Source of the DNA: Bacteroidales bacterium UBA3868
Lineage (GTDB): Bacteria; Bacteroidota; Bacteroidia; Bacteroidales; WCHB1-69
DNA length: 36,928 nt
Assembly: GCA_002392325.1 (NCBI GenBank)
Contig: DGGS01000148.1
Span: 1-36,928 of the forward strand
Direction of reading: 5' to 3'
The translations under genes and the position numbers were made by a program. The notes beneath the pieces are model-generated. The model made no database searches, had not been told where the DNA came from, and saw nothing but the letters and a program-made list of their open reading frames with translations. Of this stretch, positions 8,158-15,787 are shown one piece after another; position 1 is the stretch's first letter, and the number at the start of each line of letters is the position of its first letter.

Positions 8158-10509
8158 TTAGTCAAGTTCGGGGAAATCCGGAAGCTCGGGAGTAGCGGGA
8201 GCTTGCGGTTCTTCGCGTCTCGGCTGTTGCTCGCGGTTGTCGTTGTGAGGACGACGGTCATTGTTACGAGGGCCACGAGGATTGTTGCCGCGCGGACCGC
8301 GATCGCCACCATTGCGGCGGTCATTGCCATTAGGACGGGAAGGACGGCCATTGTTGCCACGAGGTCTTGCTTCCTGCTCGGTGTAACCTTCCGGTTTCGG
8401 GAGCAGTACCTTGTGAGACAATCTGTACTTGCCGGTCTTCTCGTCGATTTCGATAAGTTTGACTTTAATCTTGTCACCCACCTTCAACACATCCTCCACA
8501 TTGTCAATGTGGCGGTATGCGATTTCGGTCACATGCAGCAAACCGTCGGTGCCAGGCAGAAATTCAACGAATGCGCCAAAAGCGGTGATCGTTTTGATGG
8601 TGCCTTCGTACACTTCGCCCACTTCGGGTTTGGTGCAGATGAGGTTGATGCGTTCAATGGCGGCATTGATATCGTCCACATTGGGAGCTGCGATATCGAT
8701 AACGCCGAAATCGCCCACTTCCTCGATGTTGATGGTGGTGTTGGTTTCACGCTGCATCTCTTGGATGATCTTGCCTCCAGGTCCGATAACAGCACCAATA
8801 AATTCGCGCGGAATTTGCATTTGGATGATGCGCGGAACGAAGGGTCTGTAATCCTCGCGCGGAGCGGGCATGGCTTCTTTGATTTTGCCGAGGATGAACA
8901 TACGGCCTCTGTGTGCCTGTGCCAATGCCTCAGCCATCACTTCGGGAGAAAGACCATGGATCTTGATGTCCATCTGGCATGCGGTAATACCATCTTCAGT
9001 ACCGCAAACCTTGAAGTCCATGTCGCCAAGGTGGTCCTCATCGCCGAGAATATCGGAGAGGATAGCGTATTTGTCGGAATTCTCGTCGGTAATCAAACCC
9101 ATAGCGATACCGGAAACGGGCTTTTTCATCTTAACACCGCAGTCGAGCAGTGCCAGTGTGCCGGCGCAAACCGTAGCCATAGAGGAACTACCATTGGATT
9201 CGAGAATATCGGAAACGATACGAACCGTATAAGGGAAAGACGGGTCGTCGAACGGAATCATAGGAAGAAGGGCGCGTTTGGCCAAGTTACCGTGACCGAT
9301 TTCGCGGCGGCCGGTGCTGCCGATGCGTTTCACTTCACCCACACTGTAAGGCGGGAAGTTATAATGCAGCATGAAACGGCTGGAACCTTCGATGACGGCG
9401 CCATCAATCATCTGCTCATCCAATTTGGTGCCCAGTGTACAAGTGGCCAGGGCTTGGGTTTCGCCACGAGTGAAGATAGCGGAACCATGAGCGGAAGGAA
9501 GATATCCGGGTTCAATCCAGATGGGGCGAATGTCCTCGGTGCCACGGCCATCCAAACGGATACGCTCGTCGAGAATCATGTTACGCATAGCGTGATATTG
9601 CACATCGCTGTAGTAGCGTTTCACCATGTTTTCTTTTTCTTCGCGTTCCTCTTCAGGAATCGTCTCCATAAATTCAGCCAACACTTGGTCGAAGGCCTCA
9701 TTACGGGCTTGTTTGCCCATGAAGGATTTGGCGATAGCGTAAACCTTGTCGTAGGTTTCTTTGTTGATACGCTCACGGATTTCCTCATCGTTGGTTTCGT
9801 GGCAGTACTCACGTTTCGGATAGGCAGTGGGAACCTTGGCGGCCAAGTCAAGCTGTGCCTGGCATTGCACTTTAATGTTCTCCTGGGCGAAAGTCAGCGC
9901 GGCGACCATGTCCTCTTCGGAGATTTCCTTCATCTCACCTTCCACCATCATGATGTTGTCCATAGAGGCGGCCACGATCATGTCGATGTCGGAGGATTCC
10001 ATTTGCTCAACGGTGGGGTTAACCACAAATTGTCCGTTCACGCGGCCCACGCGGACTTCAGAAACCGGGCACTCAAAGGGAATATTGGAAACGGCGATAG
10101 CGGAAGAGGCGGCCAAACAGGCGAGGCAGTCGGGCAGTTGGTTCTTGTCACCGGAAATCAGCGTAACAATAACTTGAGTTTCAGCGTGGAAGTTCGCCGG
10201 GAAAAGCGGGCGGATGGCACGGTCAACGAGACGTGCGATGAGAATTTCATATTCGGAGGGGCGTGCCTCGCGGCGGAAAAAACCGCCCGGAATGCGGCCG
10301 AGTGCGCCGTATTTCTCCTGATATTCGACCTGGAGGGGCATGAAATCGGTACCCTCAACGGCCTCTTTCTTGCAACATACCGTTGCGAGAATCATGGTGT
10401 CGCCCATTCTGACGACAGCAGACCCGTCGGCCTGTTTGGCCAACTTGCCTGTCTCGATGGTCACAACACGACCATCTCCTAATTCAAAGGATGTGTTTAT
10501 TCCTAACAT
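8158..10509 (-). CDS. pnp: Polyribonucleotide nucleotidyltransferase (PNPase)
   Basis: This 783-residue enzyme degrades RNA 3' to 5' by phosphorolysis. Two RNase PH-like domains are present; the second contains the acidic catalytic stretch [13 protein letters not shown]. They are followed by a KH domain with the GPGGKII loop near residue 575 and an S1 domain at about 630-700 ([19 protein letters not shown]). Beyond S1 there is an extra tail of about 70 residues, rich in Arg, Gly, Asn and Pro with repeated GNN/RP/NDRR units, ending in acidic [10 protein letters not shown]. Such a tail suggests added RNA or protein binding. It lies 101 bases downstream of rpsO, the widespread rpsO-pnp order, with a terminator hairpin between them. 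Confidence 0.97.
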   Translation of the reverse strand: MLGINTSFELGDGRVVTIETGKLAKQADGSAVVRMGDTMILATVCCKKEAVEGTDFMPLQVEYQEKYGALGRIPGGFFRREARPSEYEILIARLVDRAIRPLFPANFHAETQVIVTLISGDKNQLPDCLACLAASSAIAVSNIPFECPVSEVRVGRVNGQFVVNPTVEQMESSDIDMIVAASMDNIMMVEGEMKEISEEDMVAALTFAQENIKVQCQAQLDLAAKVPTAYPKREYCHETNDEEIRERINKETYDKVYAIAKSFMGKQARNEAFDQVLAEFMETIPEEEREEKENMVKRYYSDVQYHAMRNMILDERIRLDGRGTEDIRPIWIEPGYLPSAHGSAIFTRGETQALATCTLGTKLDEQMIDGAVIEGSSRFMLHYNFPPYSVGEVKRIGSTGRREIGHGNLAKRALLPMIPFDDPSFPYTVRIVSDILESNGSSSMATVCAGTLALLDCGVKMKKPVSGIAMGLITDENSDKYAILSDILGDEDHLGDMDFKVCGTEDGITACQMDIKIHGLSPEVMAEALAQAHRGRMFILGKIKEAMPAPREDYRPFVPRIIQMQIPREFIGAVIGPGGKIIQEMQRETNTTINIEEVGDFGVIDIAAPNVDDINAAIERINLICTKPEVGEVYEGTIKTITAFGAFVEFLPGTDGLLHVTEIAYRHIDNVEDVLKVGDKIKVKLIEIDEKTGKYRLSHKVLLPKPEGYTEQEARPRGNNGRPSRPNGNDRRNGGDRGPRGNNPRGPRNNDRRPHNDNREQQPRREEPQAPATPELPDFPELD

Positions 10510-10557
10510 GATGTTTCAGATTAATAATTAATAATAAGAGCAGCGGTCTTAAAAATC

Positions 10558-10592
10558 AAAAAAAGGCAATTTTATAAAATTGCCCCTTTTTT
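10558..10592 (-). terminator. Intrinsic terminator of rpsO (palindromic)
   Basis: GGCAATTTTA and TAAAATTGCC form a perfect 20-base palindrome at 10565-10584. It is flanked by seven A on one side and six T (after CC) on the other, so it can work on either strand. It lies between the rpsO stop and the pnp start and would limit read-through into pnp. Confidence 0.7.
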
Positions 10593-10610
10593 ATAAAATG
10601 TTTCTTAAAA

Positions 10611-10880
10611 TTATTTTCTAAGACCTAATTCCTTAATAAGTGCTCTGTAGCGCTCAATATCTTGTCTCTTCAGATATTCGAGCATTTTCTTTCTCTTTCC
10701 TACCAAGTTGATCAAGGCGCGTTTCGTCACTTTGTCGCTGCCATAAGTCTTCACATGCTCGGTAAGATGTTTGATACGGTGCGTGAAAAGCGCGACTTGT
10801 GCTTCAGGGGAACCGGTGTTGGTTGCGCTTTTTCCGTATTTTTCAAAAATTTCTTTCTTAACTTCGCTTGTCAAATACAT
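10611..10880 (-). CDS. rpsO: 30S ribosomal protein S15
   Basis: The 89-residue protein is full length for S15. It has the conserved pattern TGSPEAQVALFTHRIKHLTEH, then GKRKKMLEYLKRQD and a C-terminal RYRALIKELGLRK. S15 binds the central domain of 16S rRNA early in small-subunit assembly. The gene is preceded by an exact -7 promoter element on its own strand, diverging from the glycosyltransferase gene, and is followed by pnp. Confidence 0.97.
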   Translation of the reverse strand: MYLTSEVKKEIFEKYGKSATNTGSPEAQVALFTHRIKHLTEHVKTYGSDKVTKRALINLVGKRKKMLEYLKRQDIERYRALIKELGLRK

Positions 10881-10930
10881 AATTTAAACGTCTAATTTTT
10901 AATACTTTTTACCTTTCTTATTTCGGGCGG

Positions 10931-10938
10931 CAAAGGTA
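10931..10938 (-). promoter_or_regulatory. -7 promoter element of rpsO
   Basis: The minus strand reads TACCTTTG, an exact match to TAnnTTTG, about 50 bases before the rpsO start codon. No clear -33 TTTG is visible. Confidence 0.6.
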
Positions 10939-11028
10939 GCATTTTTTTTGATATGTTTTTCTGTTTCAGAAAAATATTTTTCAAAGCAACTCCAAGCGGC
11001 AAGCGCATCGACATAAAAACTTTTTTCT

Positions 11029-11036
11029 TATTTTTG
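11029..11036 (+). promoter_or_regulatory. -7 promoter element of the glycosyltransferase operon
   Basis: TATTTTTG matches TAnnTTTG exactly and ends 24 bases before the chosen ATG at 11061. Its position argues against the longer upstream reading of that frame. Confidence 0.6.
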
Positions 11037-11060
11037 CAAAATTATACAAAAAGCAAAAGA

Positions 11061-12071
11061 ATGGCGAAAGTTGCGGTTGTCATATTAAACTGGAATGGGA
11101 AGCGGTATTTGGAGCAGTTTCTACCCGTTTTAATCAAGTATCTTCCTGATTATGCGGAGATTATAATTGCCGACAATGCTTCTTCCGATGACTCCGTCAA
11201 TTTTTTGAAGACGCATTATCCGGACATACGGGTGCTGGAACATGAGCGGAACGAAGGATTCGCGCGCGGCTACAATCTCGCTTTCGAGAAAGTGGAAGCC
11301 GAATACTACTGTCTGCTGAACTCGGACATCGAGGTTACGGAACACTGGATCGAGCCCATCATTGAGATGATGGACGCCAACCCCAAGATTGCCGCTGTGC
11401 AGCCCAAACTGCTTTCTTATTCCAAGCGCGATGAGTTCGAGTATGCGGGTGCGGCGGGCGGATACATCGACAAATACGGATACCCATTCTGCCGCGGGCG
11501 CGTGTTCGGCAATCTGGAAAAAGATCATGGGCAATACGATACTGAGGCCGACATTTTCTGGGCCTCCGGCGCGGCCATGTTTGTGCGCAGCGATGTATAT
11601 CGCACCATGGGAGGACTCGACCCCGACTTCTTCGCGCACATGGAAGAGATTGATTTCTGCTGGCGCATCAAAAACACCGGCTACAAAATCAAAATCAACC
11701 CCAAATCGGTGGTTTACCATATCGGCGGTGGCACCTTGCCCAAAAACAATTCGTACAAAACCTACCTCAACTTCCGCAACAACCTGTTCCTGCTACTCAA
11801 GAACCTGCCGGAAGAACGCATCGCCCGTACTCTGCTGGTGAAATTCTTCCTCGACCAAATCGCTGCTGTCTTCTTCCTGCTCCAAGGCCATTTCCGCGAC
11901 TTCGTTTCCGTTTACAAGGCGATGCACGACTTTTACAAGAATTATGACAAATGCAAAGCCAAGCGAAACACGCTCCCCAAACTGGCTTTCACCGACACAT
12001 ATCCCAAATCGGTGGTGTTTCTGCATTATTTCAAACGCAAAAAGATCTTTAATGGAGAATCTTTTTCCTAA
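11061..12071 (+). CDS. Family 2 glycosyltransferase (rhamnosyltransferase-like)
   Basis: The 336-residue protein has a GT-A fold opening VAVVILNWNGKRYLEQFLP, a nucleotide-sugar site IIIADNASSDDS, the metal-binding variant LLNSDIEV in place of DxD, and the acceptor-side motifs GAAMFVRSDVY and HMEEIDFCWRI. These are typical of GT2 enzymes that add rhamnose or related sugars to polysaccharide precursors on the cytoplasmic face of the membrane. A hydrophobic patch near residues 265-280 may attach it to the membrane. The sugar cannot be named from sequence. The frame is open from 10953, but the ATG at 11061 starts the conserved domain and follows the -7 element. The steroid-reductase-like gene starts 12 bases after its stop. 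Confidence 0.88.
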   Translation: MAKVAVVILNWNGKRYLEQFLPVLIKYLPDYAEIIIADNASSDDSVNFLKTHYPDIRVLEHERNEGFARGYNLAFEKVEAEYYCLLNSDIEVTEHWIEPIIEMMDANPKIAAVQPKLLSYSKRDEFEYAGAAGGYIDKYGYPFCRGRVFGNLEKDHGQYDTEADIFWASGAAMFVRSDVYRTMGGLDPDFFAHMEEIDFCWRIKNTGYKIKINPKSVVYHIGGGTLPKNNSYKTYLNFRNNLFLLLKNLPEERIARTLLVKFFLDQIAAVFFLLQGHFRDFVSVYKAMHDFYKNYDKCKAKRNTLPKLAFTDTYPKSVVFLHYFKRKKIFNGESFS

Positions 12072-12083
12072 AAACCTGTCATC

Positions 12084-12872
12084 ATGGAACTTTTCAGTCA
12101 AATATACGACTATATTCTGATTATCATGACCTTTTTGGGCGTCGGGGTCTTCATCACATTGCAATTTGTGACTCCCGCTTACGGCATGACCTTCAATAAT
12201 CGCTGGGGCATGTCCGTGCGCAGCAATCTGGGCTGGTTCATCATGGAATCACCCGTGTTTTTCACGATGCTGCTGCTGTATTATCTGTCCACCATAGGTG
12301 ATGTAAAACCTTTTAACATAGTTACTTTCGTCATCTTTTTCTTCTTCGAGTTCCACTACTTCCAACGATCGTTCATCTTCCCGCTCCTGATGAAAGGACA
12401 AAGTAAAATGCCTATTTCCATCATCATTACCGGTGCCTTGTTCAACACCCTGAACGCCATCATGCAGGGCGGCTGGCTATTCTTCTTCTGCCCGGAAAAC
12501 GCCTACCCCATCTCCTGGTTCTGGTCATGGCAGTTCATCCTGGGCACCCTGATTTTCGTTTTCGGTATGGTCATCAACCTGCACTCCGACCGCATAATCC
12601 GCAACCTGCGAGAGGATGTCACCGACAACAACTACTACTTGCCTAAAGGATGGCCATTCAACAAGATCAGTTCCGCTAACTACACGGGCGAGATTCTGGA
12701 ATGGCTCGGGTTTGCCATTTTGATCTGGTCTGTGTCGGGCGCCGTGTTCCTGCTCTGGACTTGCGCCAACATCATTCCGCGCTCAAAGGCGGTCTATGAA
12801 CGCTACACACAGTTTTTTGGCAAGGAATTCACTGATTTGAAACGATATAAGATTTTCCCCGGGATTTACTAA
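12084..12872 (+). CDS. Steroid 5-alpha-reductase family membrane enzyme (3-oxo-5-alpha-steroid 4-dehydrogenase-like)
   Basis: This 262-residue, very hydrophobic protein has six or seven membrane segments and the length of animal SRD5A enzymes (about 260). The C-terminal half carries the family signature: HSDRIIRNLRE, then YLPKGWPFNKISSANYTGEI and LEWLGFAI, and the end pattern of an aromatic-rich YTQFFGKEF, a basic stretch and IFPGIY. Family members reduce the delta-4 bond of 3-oxo steroids, or related enoyl substrates, with NADPH. Homologues in gut Bacteroidales have been linked to production of allo (5-alpha) bile acids. The substrate here is unknown. It sits between a glycosyltransferase (12-base gap) and a Rieske-like lipoprotein (3-base gap), so a role in a membrane lipid or glycolipid is an alternative to scavenged steroids. 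Confidence 0.8.
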   Translation: MELFSQIYDYILIIMTFLGVGVFITLQFVTPAYGMTFNNRWGMSVRSNLGWFIMESPVFFTMLLLYYLSTIGDVKPFNIVTFVIFFFFEFHYFQRSFIFPLLMKGQSKMPISIIITGALFNTLNAIMQGGWLFFFCPENAYPISWFWSWQFILGTLIFVFGMVINLHSDRIIRNLREDVTDNNYYLPKGWPFNKISSANYTGEILEWLGFAILIWSVSGAVFLLWTCANIIPRSKAVYERYTQFFGKEFTDLKRYKIFPGIY

Positions 12873-12875
12873 ACT

Positions 12876-13292
12876 ATGAAAAAAATACTTTTTGTTTTCG
12901 TATGCATTTTGCCCCTTTTGGTATGCTGCGATATATACCAAGGCCCTATTCCCAACGCAAAAGTTGACTTCTATATCTATCCGAATGATGTACAATATTA
13001 CAGATTAAACACTTACGGAGGATATGAATATTTCACTGGCGGAGTGAACGGCATTATTGTTTATCGTTTGGACGAATGGAATTTCAATGCGTTCGACCGG
13101 GCGTGTCCCCATGATTGGGGCGAGCAGGAATCCTGGTTGTTTGTGGCTCCCGATGGATTACGACTCATAGACTCCTTGTGCGGCTCCACCTTTAACATTT
13201 TGGATGGCAATGTTTTAAGCGGCCCTTCCAAGTATCCTTGCCGCCGCTACAACACCCGTTTCGATGGGATGAGACTTAGGGTTTACAGTTGA
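12876..13292 (+). CDS. Small Rieske-like lipoprotein with an incomplete [2Fe-2S] ligand set
   Basis: The 138-residue protein starts with a short signal peptide ending LLVCC, so it is probably a lipoprotein anchored at Cys17 or Cys18. The mature part resembles a Rieske domain: FDRACPHDW with Cys77 and His79 (CxH box), and later SLCGSTFNILDGNVLSGPSKYP followed by a strand FDGMRLRVY. The second box would be CxxH, but Cys102 is followed by Gly-Ser-Thr, so the second histidine ligand is missing. From memory, related Bacteroidota lipoproteins have a similar CGSxF box, so this may be a family trait. It may bind no cluster, or one with altered ligands. The gene starts 3 bases after the reductase gene, which implies cotranscription and possibly a functional link. 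Confidence 0.65.
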   Translation: MKKILFVFVCILPLLVCCDIYQGPIPNAKVDFYIYPNDVQYYRLNTYGGYEYFTGGVNGIIVYRLDEWNFNAFDRACPHDWGEQESWLFVAPDGLRLIDSLCGSTFNILDGNVLSGPSKYPCRRYNTRFDGMRLRVYS

Positions 13293-13336
13293 GAGTTGAG
13301 ACGAAAGACCGAAGACTGGCCATCATTTTGCCAGAG

Positions 13337-13378
13337 CCCTGCACCTTTTACCCTTTTCACCTCTTGCTCCCCATTCAC
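13337..13378 (-). repeat. Purine-rich imperfect repeat tract (copy 2)
   Basis: On the minus strand this tract overlaps the stop codon of the phosphodiester-glycosidase-like gene and continues downstream with units such as GGTGAAA, GGGTAAAAG and GGTGCA. AAGAGGTGAAA (13355-13365) and GGGTAAAAG (13345-13353) are shared with the tract at 1232-1278. Just beyond it, AGTTGAG is repeated twice in tandem at 13287-13300 on the plus strand, across the stop of the Rieske-like gene. Confidence 0.5.
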
Positions 13379-14244
13379 CTATTTCTGATTACCAGTATGG
13401 CATTGGACACGCCGCGTTCTCCGTGGTGGTCGAAGCGCCCATTGTCTATTGGATAGTTGACGATGCCTCCGTTAGCCCATCCCTCAAGATAGAGCGTGGT
13501 GGAACCTCCGCCGTCCATGTTCAGCACATCCGTGCAACCCAGCCATTTCAGGGTTTTCGTAAGTTCGTCCAGCGACATGCCCTCAGACTCTTTAGAGCGT
13601 CCATCCACCACAAACAGCAGCAGGGTGCCGTCGGGGCGGATACCCACGGCGGTGCGTGGGTGCCGGTTGCTCACAAATGTGCGGTCATGGCGAAAGGGTT
13701 GGACTTCGCCATGGAGCAGTAGCAGCGGACCGGCGGTCATAATATTGCTGTCGGGCAGAGTCCGCTCCCAGCAGCGACTGCTGTCGGTGCGCGCAATGCG
13801 CACGGAGTCGCCGTTAATAAGCAAGGTTCCGTACTGATAATACTTCCTATTCACCGTGTCTTTGCCGGGCGTGTTTTCCCCAATATCTTGACCGTCAATG
13901 CGCAGGTAACAAACGGGGTTGTGCTTGTCCATATCAAAGAACGAGCCGTTGATGGCAGCCACGGCATGGTGGCGCTTCGCAATGGTGGATGTGGGGGTGC
14001 GGACGGGTTCGTATGCCAATTGCAGGGTGTGCCCCGATTGGGACGGGATCTCCAACACCGCCATAAATTGGTTGCTGTGGAAATATTCGTGATGGTTAAA
14101 GTGTATGGTTTTCAACACCATACCATCAATGGAATCCACCTGCCACCGCGCTTGCACTAAAACAAGGGAGTCCGACTGCGCCAAACAGACACGCGCCGTT
14201 ACGGCCAACAATGTTATTATGAAGAGAAAGCGTTTTTTTATCAT
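13375..14244 (-). CDS. Phosphodiester glycosidase (NAGPA-domain) family exported protein
   Basis: The 289-residue protein has a signal peptide ending VCLAQ and one NAGPA domain. The visible motifs are AAINGSFFD (about residue 95), SNRHPRTAVGI, LFVVDGRSKESEGMSLDEL, CTDVLNMDGGGSTTLYL and the closing RGVSNAILVI. The domain is named for the mammalian enzyme that removes the GlcNAc cap from mannose-6-phosphate. Bacterial members are exported and are thought to cleave phosphodiester-linked sugars or take part in exopolysaccharide metabolism. The substrate is unknown. The gene lies 61 bases downstream of ahcY with a hairpin between them, and it converges on the Rieske-like gene with an 82-base gap that holds no convincing terminator. 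Confidence 0.85.
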   Translation of the reverse strand: MIKKRFLFIITLLAVTARVCLAQSDSLVLVQARWQVDSIDGMVLKTIHFNHHEYFHSNQFMAVLEIPSQSGHTLQLAYEPVRTPTSTIAKRHHAVAAINGSFFDMDKHNPVCYLRIDGQDIGENTPGKDTVNRKYYQYGTLLINGDSVRIARTDSSRCWERTLPDSNIMTAGPLLLLHGEVQPFRHDRTFVSNRHPRTAVGIRPDGTLLLFVVDGRSKESEGMSLDELTKTLKWLGCTDVLNMDGGGSTTLYLEGWANGGIVNYPIDNGRFDHHGERGVSNAILVIRNR

Positions 14245-14254
14245 CTGGAACAGG

Positions 14255-14280
14255 AAGGGCGACCATTTAGGGCCGCCCTT
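14255..14280. other. Hairpin between ahcY and the NAGPA gene
   Basis: AAGGGCG (14255-14261) pairs with CGCCCTT (14274-14280). Neither orientation has a strong T-run after it, so it may be a weak terminator or an mRNA-processing/stability element between the two minus-strand genes. Confidence 0.4.
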
Positions 14281-14305
14281 ATTCTTATCTTATGTTGTAA
14301 AAAGT

Positions 14306-15715
<1,410 letters not shown>

Positions 15716-15731
15716 ATTAGGTGTTTTTTGG

Positions 15732-15781
15732 GGAGCGAGACATAGCTCGCTTACTGTTATAGGAGCGAGACATAGCTCGCT
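15732..15781. repeat. Two tandem copies of a 20-base hairpin repeat
   Basis: GGAGCGAGACATAGCTCGCT occurs at 15732-15751 and again, identically, at 15762-15781. Each copy folds into a small stem (AGCGAG/CTCGCT around ACATAG). The second copy extends to an eight-pair stem with the next two bases. The pair fills most of the space between the M16 stop and the ahcY start. There is no T-run after either stem, so they do not look like ordinary terminators. Confidence 0.75.
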
Positions 15782-15787
15782 CCTTAC

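Noticed and set aside
8143..10482. A 779-codon open frame on the plus strand opposite pnp
   Set aside because: It is the antisense shadow of a highly conserved gene. Its translation has no domain pattern and is rich in His, Val and Phe, as expected from the complement of pnp codons.
13293..13374. Terminator between the convergent Rieske-like and NAGPA genes
   Set aside because: CTGGC/GCCAG at 13316-13334 gives only a five-pair stem without a T-run, too weak to call.
15732..15781. Short CRISPR array
   Set aside because: There are only two 20-base repeats with a 10-base spacer, no cas genes in the window, and the repeats are simple hairpins.
15716..15787. SAH or SAM riboswitch upstream of ahcY
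   Set aside because: The gap is only 72 bases and is filled by the tandem hairpin repeat. I see none of the conserved core of the known SAH or SAM riboswitches.
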